Source of the DNA: Lycorma delicatula
Taxonomy: Eukaryota > Arthropoda > Insecta > Hemiptera > Fulgoridae
Direction: 5' to 3'
DNA: 64,000 bases
Assembly (NCBI RefSeq): GCF_047948215.1
Contig: NC_134455.1
Location: 350,701,991-350,765,990, forward strand
Below, in pieces: positions 21,793 to 33,454 of the stretch. The translations under genes and the position numbers were made by a program. Positions within the stretch are counted from its first letter, which is position 1; each line of letters starts with the position of its first letter. The notes under the pieces are model-generated. The model ran no database searches and was not told the origin of the DNA. It saw only the letters and a list, made by a program, of their open reading frames with translations.

Positions 21793-23135
21793 GTGAACAA
21801 CACATGACTTCCTTGTACGCCTATTAAATTACACATACACATTTATTTTAAACAAAAATACATAAAATATTTCATTAATATCTTCTGATATTTTTACTTC
21901 ATTGTACGAGTACAAGGAAGTATTGTAATCGCGAAAATTTCGGTTTCCAGATTTCAACGGAAATATCCATTTTGACTAGTTTCGGCGTGACGCCTGTACG
22001 TACGTATGTATATATGTACGTATCTATGTTACTCGCATAACTGAAAAACGATTAGCCATAGAATGTTGAAACTTTGTATTTACGACTGTTATAACACCTA
22101 ATTATGCACCTCCCTTTTTGATTCTGATCGACTGAACCAAAGTGTCCAAAAATGCCTAAAATCTAAAATATTTGGATTTTGGACTTTTCTTAACTGCAGT
22201 AATAAGCTCTCGTTGAGAGCTTTTCTAAGATATATCAGAAGCGATACTTATTTTACTTGGTTCCAGAGTTAAAACCAAATAAAATTTTAATTAATGAAAT
22301 ATTTGGATCTTACAAGGGAAAGGCATATTGGTTCGAAGCAGACTTCATCTCCTTTTTTTGGCTTCTTTTTTTAATTTAAATAAATTGATTTATTAATAAT
22401 TAATTATTAACCTCTCATTGTAAAAAAACTTTTTACGATGAATAATAACTGAATAATAAAAAAAATGTCAGAAGTTGTTAATGAAATAAAATGTTATATA
22501 CTTTTAAAAATGTGTATATGCAATTTAATAGGCGTACAAGGAAATCACGTGGTGTCTACAACAATTTTTTTTTTATTGTTATTATTGAATTATTATTTGT
22601 CGTAAATTTTTTTTACTATCAAATAAATTAATTATTAATAAATCAATTTATTTCACTTAAAAAATGAAGCCAAAAAGAGGAGATGTATTCTGCTTCGAAC
22701 CGTAACCAATGCCTTCTCATTGTAAGACCCAAATATTTCATTAATTAAAATTTTATTTGTTTATAACTCTGGAACCAAGTAAAATAAGTACCACTTCTGA
22801 TATATCGTTGAAAAGCTCTCGATAAGGGATTATTACTGAAGTTAAGAAAAAGTCCAGGACCCAAATTCTTTTTTTATTTTTGGCTTTTTCGGATACTTTT
22901 GGTTCAGTCGATTGCAATCAAAAGGAAAAGTGCACAACTAGATGTTACAACAATCCTAAAGCCAAAATTTCAACATCCTACGGCTAATCGTTATTGAGTT
23001 ATGCGAGATACATACGTACAGACGTCACACCGAAACTACTCCAAACGGAACAGCAATGGTCAAAATGGATACTTCTGTTGAAATCTGATAACCGAAATTT
23101 TTCGCGATCATTTACTTTGTAAAAAGAAACAAAGT
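21793..23135 (-). repeat. ACTTCC-family repeat, copy 4, interrupted by copy 5
   Basis: The minus-oriented copy has its 3' end at 21793-21892 (ACTTCCTTGTACGCCTATTA). It resumes at about 22566 with TATTGTTATTATTGAATTAT and continues to a degraded start near 23135. The gap is filled by an oppositely oriented copy of the same family. Confidence 0.85.
21893..22560 (+). repeat. ACTTCC-family repeat, copy 5, inserted into copy 4
   Basis: Starts ACTTCATTGTACGAGTACAA and ends GGCGTACAAGGAAATCACGTG followed by GTCTACAACAATTTTT. Both boundaries lie in the T-run of copy 4, so a short T target is likely. This is the best full-length reference copy (about 670 bp). Confidence 0.85.
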
Positions 23136-23900
23136 ATAATATAGTTAGCTATTACAAAATAATAACCGGCGTTTCTTCTATAAATTCAATTGAAAATCTC
23201 TTTTTTATCATTTATTGATCGAATTGAATAAAGTATTAAAATTAAATCCAAGAAGGTATTATATATCGATAAAAATCTAGCTAACAGTTCATTTCTACAA
23301 TAGTTAACTCAGCTATAGATTTTCTATCTTCAGGTGAAAAAAAATACATCATTTATTTTTGAAATGTTTGAAAAATGTTCGGTTGATGTACAAACGAATC
23401 TATTATACAATAGAAATATAGATTCAAAAAGAAAACAACAAAATAGTTCGTAAAAGAACAGATTAAAGAACAGGTAAATAAAGAATAGCATAACCGTCGT
23501 TTCTATATATGCCCTTGATATTGACCTTGAAATAATCTTTTGTTTCCTATTCACCGGTTTCTAACTAAGTAGGAATATCCTTCCTTACCTTTACTTCTTA
23601 ACATTTTTTTAAGCATTTTATTTCTTAACAGAATATTTTAGGGATATTCCAATTTCTATTGAAATTGTTAAAAATTAGAATAAGGAAAACTATTACTCAA
23701 TTATACTTTCGAAATATCTGTTTCTGAAACTTTAAAAATAACTACCCATATTTTTTTATTAACTCATCCTTCTCACCACTTATTTATAATAGCATTCTTT
23801 CATTAAACACCCTATCACTAACAAATCTTTCAGTATAAAAACCTGACTAAGAGTTGTACAGTCAAAGTTGTACAACTTTGGCCTTTCGAAGGCTTCGACC
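23136..23900. other. AT-rich sequence, no gene seen
   Basis: No motif or repeat recognised. The open frame 23330-23554 is low-complexity and phenylalanine-rich. Confidence 0.45.
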
Positions 23901-24335
23901 TCGAAAAACTATTATTTAGGAGGACAATTAAAAATTAAAATATTAAAGTATGAAAGAATTATGAAAATAAAATTATTCTCCTATTTGGGTGAAATTTTGA
24001 GATATGTGACTCATGATGGCCGTATCTCCCTACCGTTTTAAACAATTCCAATGAAAATTAAATGGCATCAACAACCCAAATTCAGAAGTTGTGCCGAACT
24101 ATTCCCACAAAAATTTAATAGAAATCGGTTAAAATAATCTGAAGATGTCAATCAAAATGATAAATGTCGAAAACATTAAAAACTACTTACATTTATTATC
24201 CCCGCCCCAAAATAAAATCTCTTAAATACATAACCAAAATGGCATCTAAATGTAATGGAATCAACTAATTAATAGAAATATATAACTTTTATTCAAGAAA
24301 TCACAAAAAAAGTTTATCCCATCACACCTTCACAG
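23900..24335. repeat. Repeat W, copy 1 (weak)
   Basis: Related to 29660-30060 and 45540-45690 through a common core (AAATTTCATAAAAATCGGTT-like, then AAGAT..GAA..AAATGATAA). Non-coding, diverged. Confidence 0.4.
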
Positions 24336-24362
24336 ATATTTGAATAAAGCCAATTACTGTCT

Positions 24363-25788
24363 TAGCTACCTAAGGGGGAGGATAAAGGTGCTGCCGGCTG
24401 CCGTCCTCTTATAGACCTCTGGAAATGATTGACACAATATCTAATGTATTCGTCCAGAGCTATAGAGGAAGCAAAAGGGCTTTCGAACAAACAATTTTGA
24501 TTCCGTAGCGGGCAGGTCGTCCTTAGATGCGGTTGCGGAGGTTGTGGCGGTGGCAAGAAGAATAACTCGTGAGAAGAAGTTATGTGTGCACGTGGCGTTG
24601 GATGTCCGCAACGCTTTTAATTGTGAGACACACGGCGCCGCGCTGGTGAACAGGAGAGTTCCCACATATCTTCGAAGGTCCATTCTTATCTCAATGGCCG
24701 CAAACTCTCCGCGAAGCGACGGATGGACCGGTTGAACGGCGTACAGATAGGGGAGTACCACAAGAGTCAGTTCTTGAACCGACTCTTTGGAATATTGTCT
24801 ACGACAATGTATTCCAGGTTCCATTACTGCCGGAATCACGGTTGTAGGGTATGCGGACGACCTTACCCTCGTGGTTGAGGCGACCACACTGAGGGAGTCC
24901 GTTGCCCGAATACAGGGGCCCTATGCCGTGATTAGAGATTGGATGACAGGAGAAAAACTAACCATGGCCCCAGACAAGACAAAGGTCGTTGTTATAACAA
25001 CTACCAAGCGTTATAACAACTTTGAAAACGGTCTTTGAGAGTCAGACAGTAGTTTCGAAGGCTGCCATCAAGTATCTAGGTGTATAGGTGGATGCGAAGT
25101 TACGCTTTGGCACTCATGTTATGGAGAGAGACATGCCAAAAGACAGAAAAGATGATGTCCTCTGTGCTACTATATGGTGCCGGGAGGCACCATATAGGCT
25201 CCCTATAAGTCTAGGGAGAAGTCACCAAATATGGTAAATACATACAGTGGTGCTCTCCGAATCACAGCAGCGTACCGCACGGTTTCCTGCGAGGCTGCGG
25301 ACTTCTTAACGGGAATATTATTAGTAGACCTTGAGATTCTTCGTAGGAAGAGGATGAAAGAACTAGTTGCTCTAACACTCGCTGAAAAAAGGAGACTGGC
25401 CAGTTCCAAAATGAAAGATTTCAGAAGGGAATGGCAGAGGCGGTGGAATGACAGTGAGAGGGTCGATGAACGTACTGTATGATCGGACCTGGAGGATTGA
25501 TGCAGGCGAATCCATAGCTCCCTGAATTACTATGTTACACAGTTTCTGGCGGGCCATGGGGAATTTATGGAGTACCTTTATAGGTTTGGACTTGATTACT
25601 CCCCATGTTGTTTGATTTGTGAGAGTGTGGATCAGACAGCACACCACGTTCTTTTCAGCTGTCCCAGATTCGAGGATCATAGGAGTAAAGCATTGCATGC
25701 AATAGGCAGAAGGAATATGTTTTCGCTTCAGGAAGTGCAACGGATCATGCTTGAGAGTGCAAGTAATTGGATGCCCGTACCAATGTAG
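24363..25788 (+). pseudogene. R1-like reverse transcriptase (ORF2), broken
   Basis: Most of it lies in one frame. FRSGRSSLDAVAEVV comes after a stop at about 24500. Motif A is ALDVRNAFN (24595-24621). Motif B is readable only in a shifted frame, as GVPQESVLEPTLWNIVYD (about 24752). Motif C is VVGYADDLTLVVEA with YADD intact at 24850-24861. The thumb has TAAYRTVS (25264-25287), the block that marks R1-type LINEs. The C-terminal zinc-binding block is CLICESVDQTAHHVLFSC (25609-25662; C-X2-C...H-X4/5-C). At least two frameshifts and several stops separate the pieces. The endonuclease and fingers are missing, so the copy is 5'-truncated. Of the LINEs here it has the best-preserved active site. Confidence 0.85.
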
Positions 25789-26490
25789 ACTAGGAAGGTA
25801 TGTAAGAGCTGTACACCTGGGGGGAGTCCCGCAGGGAAGGTGAAGAAGGGGGTTTGGTAGGACAGGCTGTCGGCTGAACGCCTAAGGAGTCCCCCGTACG
25901 TGTGGGGGTTGCCTAGGTATGATGAGGTCGGGGGCACTCCTCTTATGCGTCCGATGGTGGCCTGCGGTAAGTATATTGTATGTCAGTGACTGTTTATGAG
26001 TGTGTGCGTGTGTGTGTTGTTGTTGTTGAGGAATGTGTCTATGATGTGATTGTGTGTGTGGATGATGTGCAATTGGTGTGTTGCTGTTGTATGCTGAAAT
26101 AAGTTTAGACGAATGTGATTGTTAAGGGGATGGATGTGACTTGTGATGAGTAGTGACGTGTGTAGTTTGTGGTTGCTGTTATGTTGTGTTGCGCGTGTAG
26201 TGCGCTTTTGCCTTATGTGATCTTGTTCCTGTGTGTGACTTTCTGCGTGGTGCTTGATTGTGTATGTGGGCGTATTACCCCCTTCCTGTCGAAATGCACA
26301 CCAGCTGTAACAGGAAAGGGGTAGCCAGGGGTGGAGGTTTAGTCGGTAGTGTTCAGGAATACATTCTCACCGAATATCATCTTGCGGAACCTGTTACCGA
26401 GTCCAATACTGCTTCGGCGCCCGTAATGGGGTTCCACCACTTCTTTAACAAAAAAAGCAATAAAACGAGGTAAAAAGCCCGCCCTGTATG
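24363..26490 (+). mobile_element. R1-like LINE, 5'-truncated ORF2 plus 3' UTR
   Basis: Covers the ORF2 relic (24363-25788) and an unusually GT-rich 3' UTR (25790-26490) that recurs antisense at 6290-6960. It ends in an A-rich segment near 26450-26475 (AACAAAAAAAGCAATAAAA). No target duplication was found. Confidence 0.8.
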
Positions 26491-26499
26491 AACAGTTTT

Positions 26500-27200
26500 A
26501 TTGCATGTTACATCTCTATAATGCATACAATAATGAACTTTAAACATTACTATAATATTGATAATAATAAAAAATAATTAATAACACAACAAATTAAACG
26601 GCTATATCACAGAGTTGAATATTGTGATACTATAATGCAAAAATTAGACATAGACGTAAACTTTTCTAATTTATTAATAGTTACTGATGCAGTGTTTTAT
26701 GTTAAATGGTCATGTGAATGAGCAATACTGTCGATATTGGAGCGATAATAATCCCAAATGGATATTTGAAGCTCACAGCATCCTTAAAAAGTGAACATTT
26801 TGGCGGGAATCGTCGGCCATTATATTGTAGGACCTTTTATTTTAGATAACATCTTACAGGAGATGCTTACTGCAACTTTTTAGCCGATAGGAATTTACCA
26901 AATACACGGGAAAATATTGGACAAGAATTAGATAATAACGTATGGTTTCCGCAAGACGGGACCTTATTATTATCTAAGGGCACGAAAAATTTTAAATGAA
27001 CAATTTCCAAATCGCTGGATAGGTCGTAGAGGAGTCGTGGTCTCCAGACCTGTGTTCTCTGGATTACGTTTTTTGGGGTACCTGAAACATAATATTGCAA
27101 ACAATACCTACAGACATTGATGAATTTAAAAGAAGAATAATCGACGAATCTACCACCAATATTATTTGATGTTAACACACTGCCAAGCTGTAGAGGGGAA
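26500..27200 (+). pseudogene. Tc1/mariner-like DDE transposase relic
   Basis: Read across frames: KVNILAGIVGHYIVGPFILD (about 26790), then a remnant of NVWFPQDG (catalytic Asp region, about 26937), YYYLRARKILNEQFPNRWIG (about 26965), FLGYLKHNIANN (about 27072) and YRHR/DIDEFKRRIIDE (about 27112). This is the layout of insect Tc1/mariner-superfamily transposases, from the first catalytic block to the C-terminal LWGYLK-type motif. Stops and frame changes occur about every 100 bases. The left end is unclear and no inverted repeats were found. A perfect palindrome follows it at 27203-27236. Confidence 0.65.
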
Positions 27201-27202
27201 CA

Positions 27203-27236
27203 ATTTTGAACATTTATTATAATAAATGTTCAAAAT
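27203..27236. repeat. Perfect 34-bp palindrome, no spacer
   Basis: Bases 27203-27219 (ATTTTGAACATTTATTA) are followed at once by their exact reverse complement at 27220-27236. Confidence 0.95.
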
Positions 27237-27589
27237 AGATGCATAATAAATGCTCTACGTAAAAATGCGCTATGTATAATAAATGCATACAAAATTTATT
27301 TTATTAGTAATTTACGATCGAAAACATTTATTTAAAATTTAAAAATAAATATTGTAGTATTAAAGTAAATTATATCCGTACACACAGCCATTTAATTTGT
27401 AAATATCAGAAGTAATATGTTCATGTAGTGTTTATATTTTAAATAATTAATATGTAGACATATTTTTATTATTTTATAATAAACAATGTACTTTGTGATG
27501 CTGCTCTGACCACAATTTTACTGTAGTTTCCCTTGATCGATTCACGCAAATGCTGGTTCAATTCCTTTTTTTCCAGAATATAAATATCT

Positions 27590-27874
27590 TTTGCAACTTT
27601 CTTTCCTGTTTAGTCTCCGGTAACTACCGTTTAGATAATTCTTCAGAGGATGAATTAGGATTATATGTATGAGTGTAAAATTCTCAGTTCGACCATTCCT
27701 GAGATGTGTGGTTAATTGAAAACCCAACCACCAAAGAACACCGGTATCCACGATCTAGTATTCAAATCCGTGTAAAAATAACTGGCTTTACTAGGATTTG
27801 AACGCTTTAATTCTCGACTTCAAAATCAGCTGATTTGGGAAGACGCGTTAACCACTAGACCAACCCGGTCGGTT
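27590..27874 (-). mobile_element. SINE2, full length with 15-bp target duplication
   Basis: Flanked by AGAATATAAATATCT at 27575-27589 and 27875-27889. On the minus strand: tRNA-like head with TGGTCTAGTGG and GTTCAAATCC-like boxes, the body block TCAATTAACCACACATCTCA, and the end CCGGAGACTAAACAGGAAAG. Best reference copy (285 bp) for the family. Confidence 0.95.
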
Positions 27875-27889
27875 AGAATATAAATATCT

Positions 27890-28640
27890 ACCCACTCCTT
27901 ACGTAACCTATGTTATGTATTATTATATAAAAGATTTAATTGTATTTTAAGTACAGGATGAACTAAAAAAAATAAATATTTTTTTCTTTACAACCGCGAA
28001 TTTTTTGCTTGAATTAGTTGTAATATTAAAAAATTTAAACTAATAATTAATATGATTAGTATGGTGTTGTACTTTGTTGGATTAATTAAAGAAATTGATA
28101 ATTTTAATTTTTTTTTCATTAAAATCATTAAGTACTTTTACTACCAAAATATTTTTACAACAAAAAATCCCTGATTTATAAATTATTTCCGAATCAGACA
28201 ATGAAGAAAAAAGAGTTTGTTTGTATGTATGGATGTATATGTGCGCGCGCACGCAATGAAATTGTAGTAAAGAACACTTTAGTGCCTAAGAGCAGATGGA
28301 ACAACGGCGGTTAGAACCGATATAAACTAAAGGGTAGGTTTTTCAGGAAAGAAGACATTCTTATGTCATAAACTAGAAAACAGCCGACCGTCCCATACCC
28401 AACCAATACTTTCCATCTGCATTCGGTTTTTTTTCACTGCTCCTTTTACCTTCAAAAAACATCATTCGTTCAATCAGTCCTATGTACTAACAAAATAAAA
28501 AACATTTTCTATTGGTTTATATAAATGAGATAAACGCAATGGTTTTCCGTTATGATTTTCCTTTAATTATTCTTCTAATAAATATTGATAATTTTATATA
28601 AAAAAATGAATAATTTTTTTATTCTGATAAGTACATAACA
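27890..28640. other. AT-rich sequence, no gene seen
   Basis: No motif recognised. A short GCGCGCGC stretch at 28243-28250 is the only feature. Confidence 0.45.
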
Positions 28641-28649
28641 ATACTTATA

Positions 28650-28800
28650 ATAATACATCTTACAGACCACATCAATAATAGGTAAATATGCTACTCCATG
28701 AAAAAGAAAAAAGTAAGTTCATTTGTTTGGCCAGATGACAAAGTATTTTCCTGGATGGATCAAGGGAAACCATAATAAACTTATCATGAGAGTAGAATAA
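28650..28800 (+). repeat. Short dispersed repeat V, copy 1
   Basis: Resembles 44030-44150: shared GGTAAATATGCTACTCCATG and TTTTCCTGGATGGATCAAGG followed by GAAACC. Weaker antisense relatives occur at 27500-27575 and 34550-34635. In one frame it reads FPGWIKGNR-like, so it may be a transposase fragment (inference). Confidence 0.4.
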
Positions 28801-28952
28801 AAAAATATGCAATAATTATTTAAAAAAAAATCAGATATGATAAAAGTCCAAAAACGTGCATATGATGATATTACATAATAAAAATAAATAAATAATTCGT
28901 AAATAAATTAATATTAATTCATAATTTCAGAAGGTTTTAATGAAAGTTGCTT

Positions 28953-29239
28953 TCTTTTTCTGTTTACCACTGGAACCATCGTAAGGTATTACTTCAGATG
29001 AAATAAGGGCGATATTTGTAAATGTAAATAAAGTGTAGTCTTATTCAGTCTCAAGTTCACCATTCCTGAGATGTGTGGTTAATTAAAACCCAACCACCAA
29101 AGAACACCGATATCCAAGATATAGTATTCAGATCCGTATATAAGTAACTGCATTTACTAGGATTAAAACGTTATAACTCTCGACTCAGAAATAAGCTGAT
29201 TTGCGATGATGAGTTCACCATTACAACAACCCGATAGGT
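28953..29239 (-). mobile_element. SINE2, full length with target duplication
   Basis: Flanked by TAATGAAAGTTGCTT (28938-28952) and TAATGAAAGTTACTT (29240-29254). 287 bp, the same extent as the copy at 27590. Confidence 0.95.
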
Positions 29240-29335
29240 TAATGAAAGTTACTTGAACACATATTTATGTACTCGTTTAATAGGTAAAGAAAATTCAAGA
29301 TTTTTACCAACGGAAGTTTAGCACGGAAAGAAAGA

Positions 29336-29482
29336 AAAAAAAAAATATATATATATATAGGATAATTAATGGCGTGCGGGTGACAATTTTGTATACAATA
29401 TCATTTTTTTTTTTTTTTTTTAATTTATTTAAACATTATATATATATATATATATCTATATATATATATATATATATATCCT
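29336..29482. repeat. TA arrays and poly-T tract
   Basis: A short TA array (29345-29360), a T-run of about 20 (29405-29424) and a longer TA array with one interruption (29439-29480). Confidence 0.9.
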
Positions 29483-29659
29483 ATAACACTCCCGGTTACG
29501 TAATGACTCTAACATCTAATCTAACTCGGTTCAGTCGTTGAATTGCTATGGTCAAAGAAAAATACATACATACTCCCTAAATATATTACACTCCTTTTAG
29601 GACAGTCGTGTAAATGTATCAAAAAATGGAAAATTTTATTGAAAAAAAGTCGACATTGC

Positions 29660-30060
29660 GTATCTTAGCGGGTTATATTCAGAGCTGGCTACCAAGGTCT
29701 TTGACTTCGATAGAATGCTACTCAAGAGGAAAATTAAGTCGAAGATTTAAGATATAAGTGAAGAATAATGTAAAAGAAAAGTGTTCTACACATTAAGAAA
29801 CATTTTGAGGTACGGGACCTGCGGTGATCGTATCGCTCACCTGAAAATCCGTCACCAATTCTTACCAAAATTAAATGCTTTAATTATCCATATTCAGAAG
29901 TCATGGAATAAAATTTCATAAAAATCAGTTAATCCAGTTTAACGAAATCAAGAAAAGCGATAACTTAACAAAAAAAAAAAAGAAGTAAGCATGTTATTAT
30001 ATCAGAAATCACATCTCTCAATTACATAGCCCGAATACATAACAAAAGTTATATATTAAT
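29660..30060. repeat. Repeat W, copy 2 (weak)
   Basis: Shares the AAAATTTCATAAAAATCAGT core and flanks with 23900-24335 and 45540-45690. Leads into repeat D. Confidence 0.4.
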
Positions 30061-30159
30061 CAACAGAACGAACCATCAAATTAATACAAGGATTGTTGTT
30101 CAATACAACAACGACGTTTTTGCTCCTATCTCTAAGATCAAACACCATCAAAATATGCA

Positions 30160-31020
30160 GACAACAAAGTTGTAAGACTTTCACAGAACGCAGCTTTAGC
30201 CGCGTGACGGCTACAACTGTTTGTTGTTTCTGATGCACGGCTTACACACAAACACATAAAACTTAATTTATAATATTCATCATTTTATTTAAATATAATA
30301 TTTTTTCGTTTATTTAATATAATGATTCTAATAAAAGAACGCGGGCGTACCAAATACCATTCGTTCGGGTGTGGCGGTACTAGCTGCGACGGTCGACACT
30401 AATTAAACTAATGTAATTTCACAACTTACATAAAACAAATTTCCCTTGTACGGTCGGCAGAACGTTGTAGCCGCGATGCTTAAAGCACCAGGTACCGAAT
30501 CGACCGTGCGTTCGAGTTCGAACCCGGCCAATCCGAGTTACATTTTACACTTTAAATATTATTCATTTATTTAATTATAAAGCTCAACTGTGATGTCACA
30601 ATATAGCAGACGACTACAACAGCATTATTTATGGGGAAGAGTGCGATTTTGTAAAACTTTTTTTTTCACATTTTTTTTTAGACGTTACAAATGCGCCTAA
30701 AAAAATATGACTTAATTAGATGAAATCTCGAGATACAGAGGGAGACCTTGCTCTACAGCCTCCCGCTCTACCTTTTAAGTTCAACATTTAATGGCATTTA
30801 TGTACCATACATAGAAATAATCTGAACAAGTTAGAAAAATCGGTCCAGTAGTTCTGCAGATATAAGGGTATTTAGAAGCAAAGAATACCCTACGGGTTTT
30901 TTGGGTTCCTTCTTTTCAAAACGTCACGATCAGGTGAAAACCGCATATGTCTAAATTGGACCGATTACAATACTTTCCCTTCTAGAACTACAGCTCTGCT
31001 ACAGCGGTATCTAAACGGAA
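30160..31020 (+). repeat. Repeat D, copy 2, with tRNA-like block
   Basis: Begins AAAGTTGTAAGACTTTCAC and contains all the shared D blocks. At 30433-30540 it has a tRNA-like stretch (GGTCGGCA start, GTTGTAGCCGCG A-box-like, GAGTTCGAACCCGG B-box-like) that copy 1 lacks. Confidence 0.75.
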
Positions 31021-32235
31021 TGTAAAATATCTCACCTATTAGTGAGACAACATTGGATTATTGTGGCCGCAAAGCACAATTTTTTAGATTTCAGGTACAA
31101 TAATTTGGTTAAAGTAATTACTAATTAATAATATTTTACAACAAAATTTTAAAGAATTTAGTTCTCACAAAATGTAAATAACTTTTAAGAAAATGTAATA
31201 TCAACTGAGTATAAGGAAGAGTGTTAAAACTTTAATCTTTATTAAAAATTCATGAGGCATTTTTTTCAAGAAACAGAGTTAATAATTAGCGAATTACTCA
31301 ATGTTAACGTTCCAAGAATTCATATGACTGTAGAAAATTTTTGTAGATCGCTTCAGGTCCATTTATTCCTTAAATTTCTTCTATAATTATTTACTACCTT
31401 TTTTTAAAAATATTATAACAAGACCGGTACAGCGAATCTGAGTAACGGATTCCAGCCAATTAAGAAGAAAATAGTAGAAAATATAAAAATGGGATGAATC
31501 CAGAAAGGGTCTAATAGAAACCCTTTTAATAAGGGAATTGGGAAACTGTTAGGGTAGTTTTATTTGTAAACAGTAACGGAATTTGCAGTAAAAAAAACTT
31601 CATATTTGTCTTATTTATTGTACTATTGTTGTTAATACAAGATTAGTGTGGTTAAAAGTGTTAAGACTGGCGATCATGCTAATGTCTTTTTTCAATCGGA
31701 GTAAATTATATTTAACTACCTGTAAATAAATCCTGACGATTACTTTGAATTCCGGTTTGTATATAATCTTTGTTTACTATTATTATTGACTTTTTGATTA
31801 TTTGTGTTATTGTCTTTTAATATTATTATTATTTACTGTTGCCATTACTGTCATTATTCTAAATATTATTGTGAGATATTTTTTATTGTCTGTTACTATT
31901 ATTATTATTATTAGTTTTTAAAGCAATAAACTGTAATTATATAAACATTTTCAATTGTCAATCTCTCAATATCCTGATCGAGCCGCGAACACGCGGCAAT
32001 ACGTCCCACTACTAACGAGAAAAGAAATGATTTTTCAACATCACCTGGCTCCTTCAAATTTTCGTTAAAAGGTTACGAATTATTTGAATATGAAATAAAT
32101 TACAACTGGAACGAGCAAAGAAGACCAATTAATCAGCCTGTAGGTCACTTGACCTATCACCAATGGCCTACTGTCTGTGAGATCATATGAAATAGTTAGT
32201 TAGCGTACAAAAATATAATTATAAAAGTAGAATTA
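31021..32235. other. AT-rich sequence with an ATT-rich tract, no gene
   Basis: 31780-31930 is rich in ATT/TTA trinucleotides. No coding motif. Confidence 0.45.
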
Positions 32236-32237
32236 CA

Positions 32238-32304
32238 ACCTCTTCCTCAAGCTTCTCTAATTTCCACCGAATCGGTGGAAATTAGAGAAGCTTGAGGTAG
32301 AGGT
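32238..32304. repeat. 33-bp inverted repeat, 1-nt spacer
   Basis: Arms 32238-32270 and 32272-32304 match at 32 of 33 positions (core TCGGTGGAAATTAGAGAAG). The right arm continues into the LINE fragment. Confidence 0.95.
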
Positions 32305-32955
32305 GGTAAAGAAGATTTTTGAGGAGCACATCGCAAGAGGTCTGAGTAAAACAGATAAGGTAGAAGATATAGAAGAAGAATGAAAGAATTTTAAAAATAA
32401 AATACTTAAATCAGTTTAGAGAACTAATAGAAAATCTTGGATATCAGAGGATATATTGCAGCTGACGGATGAGCGTAGAAAGTGTAAGAATGTTATTGAA
32501 GAAAAAAATATAAAAAGACCTATCAACAATTAAAAAAAATACTATAAACAGGAAGAGAAACTTAGCGAAAGAAAAGTGGATTAAAGAAAAGTACTCAGAA
32601 CTGGAAAGAGAAATGATCATTGCTAAAATACTGGAAAGTTAAGGATAATTTTGTGGTGCATAAGTTAAAATCTAATAATGTGTTAAATAAAGTTGGTACA
32701 ACGATTTATAATTCGAAAGAGAAGGTTGTTAGGTGTGTGAAATATATTGAACGGAGGAAATGAATTAGAAACTAGTGTTATAGAGGAAGTCGAAGAAGAG
32801 GAAAAGGGATATACAATACTAAGGGTCTGGATTTACGAGAGCATGAAAGGATTTGAATTGTTTAAAGGTTCCTGGGATAGACGGGATACCTGCAGAATTA
32901 CTGCAGGTGAGGAAGCGATAGATAGATTACACAAGCTGATGTGTAATATTTACGC
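32238..32955 (+). pseudogene. RTE-like LINE fragment with fold-back start
   Basis: Corresponds to the linker before the polymerase domain of the LINE at 56240-57922. Shared stretches are GGATATATTGCAGCT, GATGAGCGTAGAAAGTGTAAG, AATACTATAAACAGGAAG, TAATGTGTTAAATAAAG and GGATAGACGGGATACCTGCA, the last followed by GAATTACTGCAG and DRLHKLMCNIY (equivalent to DRLYKLVRNIY). Stops and frame changes throughout; the open frame 32747-32959 is one piece. The sequence ends before motif A. It begins at the centre of an inverted repeat, the second arm being LINE sequence. Confidence 0.75.
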
Positions 32956-32957
32956 TT

Positions 32958-33343
32958 AAAGTAAAAAAAAAAAAAAAAAAAAAAGTGTGGCAAGACTCGA
33001 ACCTTATCTCCAAAATGCATGAGGGTACCGGTGAAGCAGCGTTAGCCACCACACCAGCCCCGTCGATGGGTGAAAATAAATGTCAAATGTCGAAGAGAGG
33101 CTATATAAGCAACACGAACGCTTATCAAAATTAAATAGATTCCGGCCATATTGTTCCGTCGTCATTAGATTTCTTATACGAGCATTTCTATAAAGTTGTA
33201 TTCCTTATATATTTAGATAGATCTGATAAAACATGAAAAAAAATATCACCTATCATTTATACTTAAATAAGGGTGTACAATTTTTTATTTTATCTATTTA
33301 CCTAAATAAATGTGTGCAAATCATTCAAATTTTCAGGTTGACT
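32958..33343 (-). repeat. Repeat T, copy 2
   Basis: Second copy of the 14325-14692 unit, same orientation. The minus-strand B box GGTTCGAGTCT is at 32993-33003, the A-box-like TGGTGTGGTGG at 33046-33056. A run of 23 T (minus strand) at 32962-32984 follows the tRNA-like block. Confidence 0.8.
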
Positions 33344-33454
33344 ATAAATACTGTCTATAAATGTCTATAAATACGTATTCGAAAAGATTGTTACAAAAAC
33401 TGCGCCACGCTTTTATTTAACTAAATATTTTCATTACTTTTAATTTTAAAATCT

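Noticed and set aside
32990..33060. Possible tRNA gene on the minus strand
   Set aside because: Good boxes but acceptor ends do not pair, and the same sequence recurs in repeat T at 14.3 kb.
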